NCBI RefSeq assembly: GCF_042665195.1
Contig: NZ_JBHTBW010000040.1
Location: 44,219 to 108,218 of the forward strand
Direction of reading: 5' to 3'
From: Laceyella putida
GTDB taxonomy: Bacteria > Bacillota > Bacilli > Thermoactinomycetales > Thermoactinomycetaceae
Length of the DNA stretch: 64,000 bases
Position numbers and translations under genes: made by a program
Shown here: positions 37,520 through 47,189 of the stretch, one piece after another
Layout of the letters: each line of letters starts with the position of its first letter
Position numbering within the stretch: the first letter of the stretch is position 1
Notes under the pieces: model-generated
What the model saw: the letters and a program-made list of their open reading frames with translations, nothing else
Databases searched by the model: none
What the model was told of the DNA's origin: nothing

Positions 37520-38941
37520 ATGGTAGTAGGTGATTTGGCACAAGAAGTAGATGTTCTCGTCATCGGTGCGGGCCCAGGCGGATATGTGGCGGCCATCCGC
37601 GCCGCCCAATTGGGGCGTTCCGTGGCGATTGTCGACAAAGATGCGTTGGGCGGAGTTTGTTTGAACCGCGGCTGTATTCCCTCCAAAGCGATCATTTCCG
37701 CATCGGAGCGTTATGTGGGGATCAAAGAAGCGGGGGACATGGGAATTGAAGTTTCTGGTGATGTGAATGTCAACATGCCGAAACTGATTGAATGGAAAAA
37801 CAGTGTGGTCAAAAAGCTGACGGGCGGGGTAAAAAGCCTGCTGAAAGGCAACGGAGTGGAAATCATCAGCGGAGAAGCTTACTTCAGCGGCCCCAATTCC
37901 TTGCGTGTGGTCAATGAGGATTCCAGCCAAACCTATAAGTTCAATGATGTGATCATCGCGACGGGATCCCGTCCGGCTGAGCTGAAAATCTTGCCTTTTG
38001 ACGGCAAACGCATCCTCTCCTCTACCGAAGCGCTCAACCTGCAAGAAGTGCCAAAACGCTTCATTGTGGTGGGCGGCGGTTATATCGGGTTGGAGCTGGG
38101 TACCGCTTATGCCAAGCTGGGTGCAGAAGTAACCATCCTGGAGGGAACCAAGTCCCTGTTGCCCGGAACGGAAGAGGCCCTGACCAAAATGGTTACCCGC
38201 AAGCTGAAAAAGCTGGGCGTCACCGTGATCACCGAAGCGATGGTGCAAGGTGGCGAAAACACGGGGGATGAAGTGGTTGTGCGCGCGACCGTGAATGGGG
38301 AAGAGAAATCTTTCACCGCCGATTACTGTCTGGTTGCGGTGGGACGCAAACCCAACACGGATGAACTTGGACTGGAGTATGCGGGTGTGGAGTTGGATGA
38401 GCGCGGCTTTATCAAGATCGACAAACAATGCCGCACAAACGTGGAACACATCTATGCGATCGGTGACTGTGCGGGTGGCGCGCTCTTGGCGCATAAGGCC
38501 AGCTACGAAGCGAAAATAGCGGCCGAAGTGATGTGCGGCATGAACAGCGTCATCGATTATCAAGCCATGCCATTTGTCATCTTCAGTGATCCGGAGATCG
38601 CTTATACGGGTCTTACCGAAGCGCAAGCGAAAGAAGAAGGCTATGATCCGGTGGTCAGCCGCTTTGCCTTCCAAGCGAACGGCCGCGCATTGTCGATGAA
38701 CCATGCCGATGGTTTTGTGCAAATCGTGGCTGATAAAGAAACCAAGCAAGTGTTGGGTGTACAAATCGTCGGTCCGGAAGCATCCACCTTGATTGGCGAA
38801 GCCGTATTCGCGGTGGAAATGGGTGCCAATGCCGAAGATATCGCACTCACCATCCATGCCCACCCAACCCTGCCGGAGACGATTATGGAAGCGGCGGAAG
38901 GCGTGTTGGGCCATGCAATTCATATGGTGAACAAGAAGTGA
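37520..38941 (+). CDS. pdhD: dihydrolipoamide dehydrogenase (E3)
   Basis: This 473-residue flavoprotein reoxidises dihydrolipoamide with NAD+. FAD binding is at VIGAGPGGYVAAIRAAQLG near 14. The redox disulfide is in GGVCLNRGCIPSKA near 46-51. NAD binding is at VVGGGYIGLELGTAYAKLG near 183, FAD binding continues in YAIGDCAGG near 315, and the catalytic HAHPTLPE lies near 450. It closes the pdh operon and may also serve other lipoyl complexes such as glycine cleavage. Confidence 0.96.
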   Translation: MVVGDLAQEVDVLVIGAGPGGYVAAIRAAQLGRSVAIVDKDALGGVCLNRGCIPSKAIISASERYVGIKEAGDMGIEVSGDVNVNMPKLIEWKNSVVKKLTGGVKSLLKGNGVEIISGEAYFSGPNSLRVVNEDSSQTYKFNDVIIATGSRPAELKILPFDGKRILSSTEALNLQEVPKRFIVVGGGYIGLELGTAYAKLGAEVTILEGTKSLLPGTEEALTKMVTRKLKKLGVTVITEAMVQGGENTGDEVVVRATVNGEEKSFTADYCLVAVGRKPNTDELGLEYAGVELDERGFIKIDKQCRTNVEHIYAIGDCAGGALLAHKASYEAKIAAEVMCGMNSVIDYQAMPFVIFSDPEIAYTGLTEAQAKEEGYDPVVSRFAFQANGRALSMNHADGFVQIVADKETKQVLGVQIVGPEASTLIGEAVFAVEMGANAEDIALTIHAHPTLPETIMEAAEGVLGHAIHMVNKK

Positions 38942-38951
38942 ATGGTCCGTC

Positions 38952-38983
38952 AGTCCCTGGGGGAAACCTTGGGGACTTTTTTT
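38952..38983 (+). terminator. terminator of the pdh operon
   Basis: AGTCCC and GGGGACT with inner GGG/CC pairing, followed by seven T. Confidence 0.85.
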
Positions 38984-38984
38984 G

Positions 38985-39418
38985 ATCCACATTTGACGAA
39001 AATTTAAAAATAGTCGACCACCCCTCTAATTGGAAAGATTTTCAGCTATAATAAGGAAAGGCATTGACAATTAACCACGATTCTTTCCGCATTCTTGCAA
39101 GAAAAAAGTCCTGCCAGGCCATCTTCCGTACAAGGAGTTGTGAAAGCGCATTGATTGGAAAAGCAGGAAATCATCATAGATTAGACAGCAGCAGCAAGGT
39201 GTTCCGCCTTGGCTCTTTTGTAGTGTCAGTTTGATATGCCGAAACGCTAACACTGGCCTTTCGTTGTCATTGGGAAACCGATTTTTGTCTTGTCATTTTC
39301 ACTAATTCAGGGCGGGATAGTGTGTAATCATTTATGTTGTTATATATTTTTATCTTATTTTGGACGGTTTTCATAGAGAGACAATAGGGTATCGGTCTTA
39401 TTATGGGGGGCATTCTTA
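38985..39418. other. noncoding region downstream of pdhD
   Basis: These 434 bases are AT-rich. TATAAT-like boxes occur near 39050. A hairpin CAAGG/CCTTG with CTCTTTTG lies near 39196-39222. GCCGAAACGCTAACA near 39238 has the right half of a cre-like site. No gene has a good ribosome site. A 27-codon TTG frame near 39152 is too weak to call. Confidence 0.45.
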
Positions 39419-39895
39419 ATGAAAATGAGGGAATTGATTCCATCTTTGAAAAAGTTGAATATCCAGGTGCAATCGATCAGCTCTGTGGAATTGAAACCTG
39501 ACCAAATCCATACCGTTTTTCATATCATCAATGAAATCGTGGATCATCAACCGGAGACGGATTTTTTGCTGCGCGAGGAATGGTCGCGTTATCAAGAAAG
39601 TTTTTTGAAGCAACGGCTTATAAGCAACTGGCACAAGATTCGACCCGCTGTCTACCTGGAGCGGCTGTCAGTGCAAGACGCGTTTGCGGAGCTGGCCCCC
39701 TTGTTTGCGGCCTGTTTTAAAGAAGAGTATCATGAAGTGGGATTGGATATGAACATTTTTACTTTGCGGGCATTCCTGTGGAATCAAGAGCACTTAACGG
39801 CCAAGATGAATTTGCACCGCGACCGGCAGGCTTGGGGCGAGTTGATTGACTTGGTGGATGCCATTGAGCAGGCCGGATATGGCTGGGACGAGTGA
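39419..39895 (+). CDS. uncharacterised cytosolic protein, 158 residues
   Basis: The product begins MKMRELIPSLKKLNIQVQSISSVEL and is soluble and helical, with no signal sequence, cysteine cluster or motif I recognise. Conserved-looking Trp and His residues occur in WSRYQESFLK and NWHKIRP. A GGGGGGC site precedes the ATG. It ends 19 bases before a thioesterase gene and has no terminator between, so the two are probably one unit. Function unknown. Confidence 0.7.
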   Translation: MKMRELIPSLKKLNIQVQSISSVELKPDQIHTVFHIINEIVDHQPETDFLLREEWSRYQESFLKQRLISNWHKIRPAVYLERLSVQDAFAELAPLFAACFKEEYHEVGLDMNIFTLRAFLWNQEHLTAKMNLHRDRQAWGELIDLVDAIEQAGYGWDE

Positions 39896-39914
39896 GGAAA
39901 GCGAGGCATACCGG

Positions 39915-40307
39915 ATGAAAACAGCGATTCAAATCGAAGTTCGGCCAACGGAGATTGATGTGATGGGGCATGTCAACAATGCCAAATACTTGGAGTATAT
40001 GGAATGGAGCCGGGAGGATTGGTATAACCGCGTCGGTTTGCCGTTTGACGTGTTTACAGAGATGAATGTTGGCACGGTCACCGTCAATATCAACATTAAT
40101 TACCGAAAAGAGGCGCGATTGGGACAGAAATTGACGATTTCTACCGAGCCGGTCCGCAAAGGTCGCACCAGCTTTGTGCTGAAGCATGAAATTGTGAATG
40201 AACAGGAAGAGTTGGTCGCGGATGCGGAAGTGATCAGTTGCACCATCGATTTAAAAGCGCGAAAGGCGGTGCCGCTTCCCGATGAATTGGCGAAGCATTT
40301 TACCTAA
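39915..40307 (+). CDS. hotdog-fold acyl-CoA thioesterase (4HBT)
   Basis: This 130-residue hotdog thioesterase of the YbgC/4HBT type has the motif RPTEIDVMGHVNNAKYLEYMEW near 9-30 with the catalytic Asp, and VNININYRKEARLG near 60. Such enzymes hydrolyse acyl-CoA or acyl-ACP thioesters and work as tetramers. The ATG at 39915 has GCGAGG upstream. The open frame begins inside the previous gene but lacks a site there. A compact bidirectional terminator follows. Confidence 0.88.
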   Translation: MKTAIQIEVRPTEIDVMGHVNNAKYLEYMEWSREDWYNRVGLPFDVFTEMNVGTVTVNININYRKEARLGQKLTISTEPVRKGRTSFVLKHEIVNEQEELVADAEVISCTIDLKARKAVPLPDELAKHFT

Positions 40308-40334
40308 AAAAGCAGGGGTGGCCCCTGCTTTTTT
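40306..40334. terminator. bidirectional terminator between thioesterase and DUF1128 genes
   Basis: AAAAAAGCAGGGG-TGG-CCCCTGCTTTTTT has A and T tracts on both sides and serves both convergent genes. Confidence 0.9.
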
Positions 40335-40339
40335 GGCTT

Positions 40340-40573
40340 TTACTTACCGCTTTGTTTCAACTCGCGCAACTCATCCAATACGCCTTCGATTTCCATCATG
40401 GTGAGCCGGCCTTGTTTCTTTTCGATCATGTGATAAATGTCCAGCAACTCTTCATATTGTTCCAACTTGAAATCATCCGCCGTAATGATTGCGGCGTTCA
40501 CCACTTTCAGATTTCCTTTGATTTCATTTACAACAAACTCAAGGTTTTCCCGAGTCGGTGTCGCTAAATTCAC
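40340..40573 (-). CDS. DUF1128 family protein (YfkK-like)
   Basis: This 77-residue protein matches the small DUF1128 family. It has TPTRENLEFVVNEIKGNLKVVN, then DDFKLEQYEELLDIYHMIEKK and a C-terminal helix VLDELRELKQ. A GTG at 40573 with AAAGGATGG upstream gives an N-terminus like that of Bacillus YfkK. The ATG at 40585 would touch the ribosome site, and the ATG at 40651 adds a tail not seen in the family. Function unknown. Confidence 0.82.
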   Translation of the reverse strand: MNLATPTRENLEFVVNEIKGNLKVVNAAIITADDFKLEQYEELLDIYHMIEKKQGRLTMMEIEGVLDELRELKQSGK

Positions 40574-40717
40574 GTGGTTGTCCATCCTTTCTCTTGTGTG
40601 CTTCTTATCTATTCTATCGAAAGCCGGTTTAAAAACATAGGGGGAGTTCATGAGTCGGGTCTCCTGTGGAATGACTCATCCATCATCCAATCATGTGGCG
40701 GGAAGGGGGATGGCAGG

Positions 40718-41122
40718 ATGTCGGATTATCCACGGCTGTATATTGATTTTCTCTATTATTTTAACGTAAAGCAAGATTATTATGAGTGCCATGAAGTGCT
40801 GGAGGAGTTATGGCTGGAGGAAGGGCGGGAACGGTTTTACCAGGGATTGTTGCAAGTAGCTGTTGGCTTGTATCATCACAAGAACGGAAACCGGGGCGGG
40901 GCGGTCAAACTGTGGATGGCCGCGATGGAAAAGTTGGCGCTCTATCCACAGCCTCAGTGGATGGGAATCGATACGGCCAAGGTGTTGGAGGAGACGGAAT
41001 ATAGATTGAGGGCAGTGGAAGCAGGGAGTGACGAAACGTTTGCCCCCATGCGGATCCGGATTGTGGATGGGCGGTTGCGGGATGAAGTGGAGAGGCGGAC
41101 TGGTTTGGAAAAAGATGAATAA
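40718..41122 (+). CDS. DUF309 family protein (YpuF-like)
   Basis: This 134-residue protein has the DUF309 signature: DYYECHEVLEELWLEEG near 19-36, then QGLLQVAVGLYHHKNGNRGGAVKLW. Conserved His, Glu and Trp suggest a metal or ligand site, but no activity is assigned to the family. ATG at 40718 follows GAAGGGGGATGG. It is divergent from the DUF1128 gene. Confidence 0.87.
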   Translation: MSDYPRLYIDFLYYFNVKQDYYECHEVLEELWLEEGRERFYQGLLQVAVGLYHHKNGNRGGAVKLWMAAMEKLALYPQPQWMGIDTAKVLEETEYRLRAVEAGSDETFAPMRIRIVDGRLRDEVERRTGLEKDE

Positions 41123-41221
41123 TGGTGGTGGACGAGTGGCGATCAAGTCTAAACAAACGACCACCCCATACCCATGGATCATGCGGGTTCCCCTCATTCA
41201 GGGAAGAGCCCGCACCAAGGG

Positions 41222-41800
41222 TCACATCTTCAACACTATTTGCTTTACCAGAGCCAGGCATTCCCGCGCTTTGTGGTATGGGGTGAACAACACAGTCGAA
41301 TGAACGGGGGCGGCACTGGCGTAAATGCCTGCTTGCCGCGCATAATTGAGCGCGCGGTACATGTGATAGTCATGGGTGACGATGGCGATATTTCCCCATT
41401 GCTGTTGTTTGAGGAGTTCGGCGGTATATTTCAAGTTCTCTTTGGTGTTGCTTGATCGGTCTTCCAAGATGAGGTGGTTGGCGTGGACCCCGCGCGCCAC
41501 CAGATATCGTTTCATCCCTTCGGCTTCGGGGATGCCGTTGTCACCCAAGCCTCCGGAAAGTACGATATAATCGACTCGCTTTTCATTGTACAGGGCAAGG
41601 GCGAGGTTTAAGCGCTCTTTGAGGGCGGGGCTGGGTTGTTGGTCCCAAAGCGCGGCCCCCAAAACGATGGCCACATGGTAATGCCCTTTTCGCGGTTCCA
41701 CATCGTCATAGCGCGAAACGAGGTTCCACAAGGTGAGAAAAGGCATGAACAAGATGAGCAACAGAATCAAGCCGCCGATCATCCACTTATTGGCCAACAT
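41222..41800 (-). CDS. YdcF/DUF218 family membrane protein
   Basis: This 192-residue protein has one N-terminal helix (residues 6-28) and a DUF218 domain: VAIVLGAAL, DYIVLSGGLGDNGIPEAEGMKRYL, EDRSSNTKENL and AIVTHDYHMYRAL. DUF218 proteins such as SanA and YdcF are implicated in cell-envelope processes and may bind SAM or nucleotides. TAGGAG lies 11 bases ahead of the ATG at 41800. A GTG at 41812 overlaps that site. It is convergent with the DUF309 gene. Confidence 0.85.
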   Translation of the reverse strand: MLANKWMIGGLILLLILFMPFLTLWNLVSRYDDVEPRKGHYHVAIVLGAALWDQQPSPALKERLNLALALYNEKRVDYIVLSGGLGDNGIPEAEGMKRYLVARGVHANHLILEDRSSNTKENLKYTAELLKQQQWGNIAIVTHDYHMYRALNYARQAGIYASAAPVHSTVLFTPYHKARECLALVKQIVLKM

Positions 41801-41907
41801 TGGTTTAACCACTCCTATTTCTCGTCTATCGGATTATGGGGTTAGTCAAATCAAGGGATGTCCGCCTCTTCCCGTGGACAAACGGGAAATTTTCCCCTCT
41901 CTCTATT

Positions 41908-42219
41908 TCATTCAAATGGACACTGAGACATGAATGAAGGATGGGGATGATAGATGGAAAATTTCCCGTTTTCCCGATTAAGGTCGATCACCAGCCCATC
42001 CATCCATTTGGCATCATGGGGCAACCACGCAAATAAGACTCCTTCTATCTCTTTCGTGTGAAAGTCAGATTTTGGTTCCGTAATCTCCAAGGCAAAGGAC
42101 GGGGTGCTGCATCCGGATGTGAGGGAAATGACCCTAATCGCAAGGGGTGTCTCACTTTGTTCTTGCCAGAGCAGCCACTTGATCTTGGCAAGGGCCAATT
42201 CGCTTACTTCGATCTTCAT
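41908..42219 (-). CDS. HesB/IscA-like domain protein
   Basis: This 103-residue protein has the single beta-sandwich HesB layout. It opens VSELALAKIKWLLWQE, then has ISLTSGCSTPSFALEI near 31-46 with the first conserved Cys. The later CxC pair of true A-type Fe-S carriers is missing, and only one Cys near the C-terminus (MSQCPFE) remains. It may have lost cluster binding, as in YneR-like members. TAGGAG lies upstream of the ATG. It is a single gene. Confidence 0.72.
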   Translation of the reverse strand: MKIEVSELALAKIKWLLWQEQSETPLAIRVISLTSGCSTPSFALEITEPKSDFHTKEIEGVLFAWLPHDAKWMDGLVIDLNRENGKFSIYHPHPSFMSQCPFE

Positions 42220-42360
42220 CGCTGGTATCGCTCCTATCTGGGTTTGTCCCTGTCACTATATCACGGATGAAGCAAATTGGAAAACCGGGTCCACCGACAG
42301 GCATGTCGGGGGAAAAAGTGGGCAACCTGTTAGATGAAAATGCTTCTAGGAGGGTTTGTG

Positions 42361-43227
42361 ATGCCAAATCAACAACAGAAACAAGTATTCCCCCCACAGA
42401 CGCAAAATCATCAGCCCGGATGGGAAACGGAGATGAATCCACGTCCGGTATTTGACAAACCGCAGTACCAAGGAAGCGGGAAGCTGGGCGGGAAAGTGGC
42501 GATTATCACGGGGGGAGACAGCGGGATTGGCCGTGCAGTCTCTGTTGCGTTTGCCAAAGAAGGGGCCGATGTGGCGATCGTCTATCTCAACGAACACCAA
42601 GATGCGGAGGAGACACGGCAAATCGTGGAGGAAGTTGGCCGCAAGTGTTTGCTCTTCGCGGGGGATATCGGCGATGAAGACTTTTGCCGGCAAGTGGTGA
42701 ATGAAACGGTCAGCCAGTTGGGCCGACTGGATATCTTGGTGAACAACGCGGCGGAACAAACCCCACAGACGTCGATTGAACAGATTACGAATGAACAGTT
42801 GGAACGGACATTCCGCACCAACATTTTCTCCTTTTTCTATTTTGCCAAAGCGGCTGTACCCCATATGAAACAGGGAAGCAGCATCATCAACACGACGTCA
42901 GTCACCGCCTATAAGGGCAATGAGACCCTTGTTGATTACTCGGCCACCAAAGGGGCGATTGTCACCTTTACCCGCTCGTTGGCCATGCAATTGGCCAAAC
43001 GAGGAATTCGCGTCAATGGCGTGGCACCAGGTCCCATCTGGACACCCCTGATTCCATCTACCTTTCTGGCGAACCAAGTGGCTACCTTTGGTTCGGATAC
43101 GCCGCTGGGCCGGCCCGGGCAACCGGTGGAAGTGGCGCCATCCTTCGTCTTCTTGGCTTCCGACGATGCATCGTATATGTCCGGGCAAATTTTGCATCCA
43201 AACGGCGGCGAAGTCGTCAACGGGTAA
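42361..43227 (+). CDS. short-chain dehydrogenase/reductase (YhdF/YhxC-like)
   Basis: This 288-residue SDR has a 45-residue Gln/Pro-rich lead (PNQQQKQVFPPQTQN). The nucleotide-binding GGDSGIGRAVSVAFAKEG follows near 55, LVNNAAEQ near 130, and the catalytic YSATKG with Ser upstream (NTTSVTAYKG) near 190-200. The PNGGEVVNG ending is typical of stress-induced SDRs of Bacillus. ATG at 42361 follows AGGAGGG. Substrate unknown. Confidence 0.9.
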   Translation: MPNQQQKQVFPPQTQNHQPGWETEMNPRPVFDKPQYQGSGKLGGKVAIITGGDSGIGRAVSVAFAKEGADVAIVYLNEHQDAEETRQIVEEVGRKCLLFAGDIGDEDFCRQVVNETVSQLGRLDILVNNAAEQTPQTSIEQITNEQLERTFRTNIFSFFYFAKAAVPHMKQGSSIINTTSVTAYKGNETLVDYSATKGAIVTFTRSLAMQLAKRGIRVNGVAPGPIWTPLIPSTFLANQVATFGSDTPLGRPGQPVEVAPSFVFLASDDASYMSGQILHPNGGEVVNG

Positions 43228-43310
43228 CGGATAAATGGGTAAAGGGGATTTTCCTGATCCCTGCCTCATGGTAAGATGGAGACGAGCCAAAATAAAGGAG
43301 GCCATTTGTG

Positions 43311-43832
43311 ATGACGATTGAACGCCAAGGAGCAATTACATTTAAAGGCAATCCTGTCACTTTGTTAGGTCCGGAACTGAAAGTGGGAGACAAAGCGCCT
43401 GACTTTACGGTTTTGGCCAATGACCTGAGTCCTGTAACGTTGGACAGCAGCAAAGGTTCGGTCCGCATCATCAGTGTGGTTCCATCTGTGGATACCGGTG
43501 TTTGTGATATGCAAACACGTCGCTTCAACGAAGAAGCCGCAAAATTGGATGGCGTGAAAGTGCTGACGGTTAGCGTAGACCTGCCCTTTGCCCAAAAGCG
43601 TTGGTGTGGCGCGGCAGGCGTGGAAAACCTGCAAACCGTGTCTGACCATCGTGATCTTTCATTCGGCACCGCCTACGGCGTAGCGATTAAAGAACTGCGT
43701 CTGTTAGCCCGTGCGGTGTTTGTCATCGATCAAAATGATCAACTGGTGTATGTGGAATACGTGCCGGAAGCGACCAACCACCCCAATTACGAAGCGCCTG
43801 TATTGGCAGCCAAACAAGCATTAAACGGGTAA
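43311..43832 (+). CDS. tpx: thiol peroxidase Tpx
   Basis: This 173-residue atypical 2-Cys peroxiredoxin reduces peroxides with thioredoxin. The peroxidatic Cys is in [12 protein letters not shown] near 66 and the resolving Cys in KRWCGAAGV near 100. [12 protein letters not shown] at the start is diagnostic. AAAGGAGG lies 9 bases ahead of the ATG at 43311. A GTG sits three bases earlier. It is a single gene with a terminator. Confidence 0.95.
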   Translation: MTIERQGAITFKGNPVTLLGPELKVGDKAPDFTVLANDLSPVTLDSSKGSVRIISVVPSVDTGVCDMQTRRFNEEAAKLDGVKVLTVSVDLPFAQKRWCGAAGVENLQTVSDHRDLSFGTAYGVAIKELRLLARAVFVIDQNDQLVYVEYVPEATNHPNYEAPVLAAKQALNG

Positions 43833-43847
43833 TTACATATACGCCCA

Positions 43848-43881
43848 AAAGCCCAGCTAGTTCCGTAGCTGGGCTTTCTTT
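43848..43881 (+). terminator. terminator of tpx
   Basis: AAAGCCCAGCTA and TAGCTGGGCTTT form a 12-base perfect stem with a 6-base loop, then CTTT. Confidence 0.88.
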
Positions 43882-43900
43882 CAAACAGGAGGGAAATGAG

Positions 43901-44494
43901 ATGAATCCAGCGACTACCCCACGTTTTTTCGTGGCCGTGCCCATCCCGGCTTCGCACCAAGTGGCATTGGCGACGTGGGCGCGTGAGATGAAGAAAAAGT
44001 GGCCGTTTGCCAAATGGGTGCACCAAGCGGATTATCATCTCACACTGCAGTTTCTGGGATTTGCCACATCGGAGCAACGGGTGGGGATCAAGGAGTCCTT
44101 GTCCCGACTCATGCAAGAAACCGCTCCGTTTCAGTTGGCCATGAAAGGGATCGGCACCTTTGGCAGGCCGGATCAGCCCCGCATCTTATGGATCGGCGTA
44201 ACCGGAGAACTGGAACGGTTGCACCAATTGCAATCCCAAGTGGTTGAGCGGCTGAGTCCGCTTGGCTTTCTGCCGGAAGACCGCCCCTATCGCCCGCACA
44301 TTACGGTTGCCCGCAAATATCGGCAGAGCCGGTTCCCTTACGATCAGCTTGCCGACATCCCGTTATCGCCGGAAATCGAGCGACCTTGGACAGTGGAGCG
44401 GGTAGTGCTGTACCAAACCCATATGGGCAAAATTCCCATGTATGAAGCGGTCGATAACTATCCAATTGGAGATAAAAAAGAAGAAACTCTTTGA
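43901..44494 (+). CDS. thpR: RNA 2',3'-cyclic phosphodiesterase ThpR
   Basis: This 197-residue 2H phosphoesterase opens 2',3'-cyclic phosphate ends of RNA to 2'-phosphates. The two HxT motifs are present: YHLTLQFLG near 46 and YRPHITVARKY near 128. FVAVPIP opens the fold. The last codons (GDKKEETL and stop) lie inside a hairpin shared with the repeat behind it. GAGGG precedes the ATG. In a window that also holds hen1, pnkp and rtcB it adds to RNA end-processing functions. Confidence 0.92.
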   Translation: MNPATTPRFFVAVPIPASHQVALATWAREMKKKWPFAKWVHQADYHLTLQFLGFATSEQRVGIKESLSRLMQETAPFQLAMKGIGTFGRPDQPRILWIGVTGELERLHQLQSQVVERLSPLGFLPEDRPYRPHITVARKYRQSRFPYDQLADIPLSPEIERPWTVERVVLYQTHMGKIPMYEAVDNYPIGDKKEETL

Positions 44495-44506
44495 TGGAGT
44501 TTCTTC
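44480..44506 (-). terminator. hairpin copy 1, end of dispersed repeat
   Basis: GAAGAAACTC-TTTGATG-GAGTTTCTTC, followed on the minus strand by a TTTTTT tract. It differs by one base from the hairpin at 44735-44761 and overlaps the thpR stop codon. Confidence 0.8.
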
Positions 44507-44510
44507 AAGT

Positions 44511-44718
44511 TTGCTGACAAAGTGCCCCCGGAGTCGATTTTTGAGTCTGCGTTCCATGGTCGCTCTATCGGGAAGTAGCTCTGTCGCCGAAATCCGGCGC
44601 GGGCAACAATCACTTTCGTTGTTGCTATCTCTCCGTTGCCCGCTTTCCTCCTTCGTTCGGCACTCCGCTTGATTAATAGCTTCCAGTCACTCCGCTTTCA
44701 AAAATCTTCCTCCTCTAG
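44511..44718 (-). repeat. dispersed intergenic repeat, long copy (downstream of thiC)
   Basis: Read on the minus strand it starts CTAGAGGAGGAAGATTTTTG. Alternating GCGGAGTGAC- and GAAGGAGGAAAGCGGGCAACG-type segments follow, and a CCGGATTTCGG hairpin. It ends GACTCAAAAATCGACTCCGG, then GCACTTTGTCAGCAA. Both ends match the shorter copy at 8035-8135. It lies directly behind thiC in the same orientation. Similar long intergenic repeats occur in Bacillaceae, and I have no search to name the family. Confidence 0.8.
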
Positions 44719-44734
44719 GGTTGTCATTATTCTG

Positions 44735-44761
44735 GAAGAAACTCTTTGACGGAGTTTCTTC
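44735..44761 (-). terminator. hairpin copy 2, thiC terminator
   Basis: GAAGAAACTC-TTTGACG-GAGTTTCTTC lies 20 bases behind the thiC stop and is nearly identical to the hairpin at 44480-44506. Confidence 0.75.
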
Positions 44762-44780
44762 TTTTTATGGATGCCATGAT

Positions 44781-46625
<1,845 letters not shown>

Positions 46626-46714
46626 TCAATTGGTTGAGTTTCAGCGCATCCAGCTAGCATGAACAAGCCGGACAGGCGGCGCACATAAAAGAAAATGATG
46701 GCATATTCGCATAG

Positions 46715-46745
46715 AAAAAGCCATACGCGCTGGGCGTATGGCTTG
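46715..46745 (-). terminator. riboswitch-controlled terminator ahead of thiC
   Basis: On the minus strand AAGCCATACGC and GCGTATGGCTT form a perfect stem followed by TTTTT. It lies between the TPP aptamer and thiC and is the likely off-switch. Confidence 0.88.
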
Positions 46746-46840
46746 AATGGTCAAATGTGAAGGAGCACATCATGGTGGGGGTAAAGCCCGTTGTTAAGCA
46801 GTCTTAGCTCACGAATGCTTTCATCCCACTATGAAGCGGT

Positions 46841-46940
46841 TCCTACCCATCCCTACGCTGGCATTACCCAGATCAGGTTAACCGGTCGGCGGCAGAGTGC
46901 TCCGCCCTCTCAGCCTGGCTGACTCCAAGCTCCCGTCTTT
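46841..46940 (-). ncRNA. TPP riboswitch (THI element)
   Basis: On the minus strand the order is GGGAGCTTGGAG, then GGCTGAGAGGGCGGA, GACCGGTTAACCTGATCTGG, then GTAATGCCAGCGTAGGGA. These are the standard THI-box blocks CTGAGA, ACCTGATCTGG and GTAATGCCAGCGTAGGGA. Confidence 0.97.
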
Positions 46941-46963
46941 CACATATGAGGGTGTCCAAAAAT

Positions 46964-46992
46964 AAATTACCATATAAATAATTTTCTGTCAA
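46964..46992 (-). promoter_or_regulatory. promoter of thiC riboswitch transcript
   Basis: On the minus strand TTGACA (46992-46987) and TAATTT (46969-46964) are 17 bases apart, just upstream of the aptamer. Confidence 0.8.
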
Positions 46993-47119
46993 CGATAAAT
47001 AGTAATTCCGTTCACCAATTTGTCATATTCTTGCGAAAAAAGCGTATGGGTGCCTGATTTTATCACGTTATACTAAAAATATAAGGCGTTTAGATAGAGG
47101 GAAACGCCAGTTTAAATGT

Positions 47120-47148
47120 TTGAACTTAAAAATACAAAATATTAATTT
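47120..47148 (+). promoter_or_regulatory. possible promoter of orphan ABC ATPase gene
   Basis: TTGAAC at 47120-47125 and TAATTT at 47143-47148 with a 17-base spacer lie 42 bases ahead of the start codon. Confidence 0.5.
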
Positions 47149-47189
47149 TATTATAGCATAGAAAGGTTTTTGGAAGGGATGGGTGTATC

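Noticed and set aside
37451..38992. 513-codon minus-strand frame opposite pdhD
   Set aside because: Antisense of a clearly coding E3 gene; low-complexity His/Phe-rich translation.
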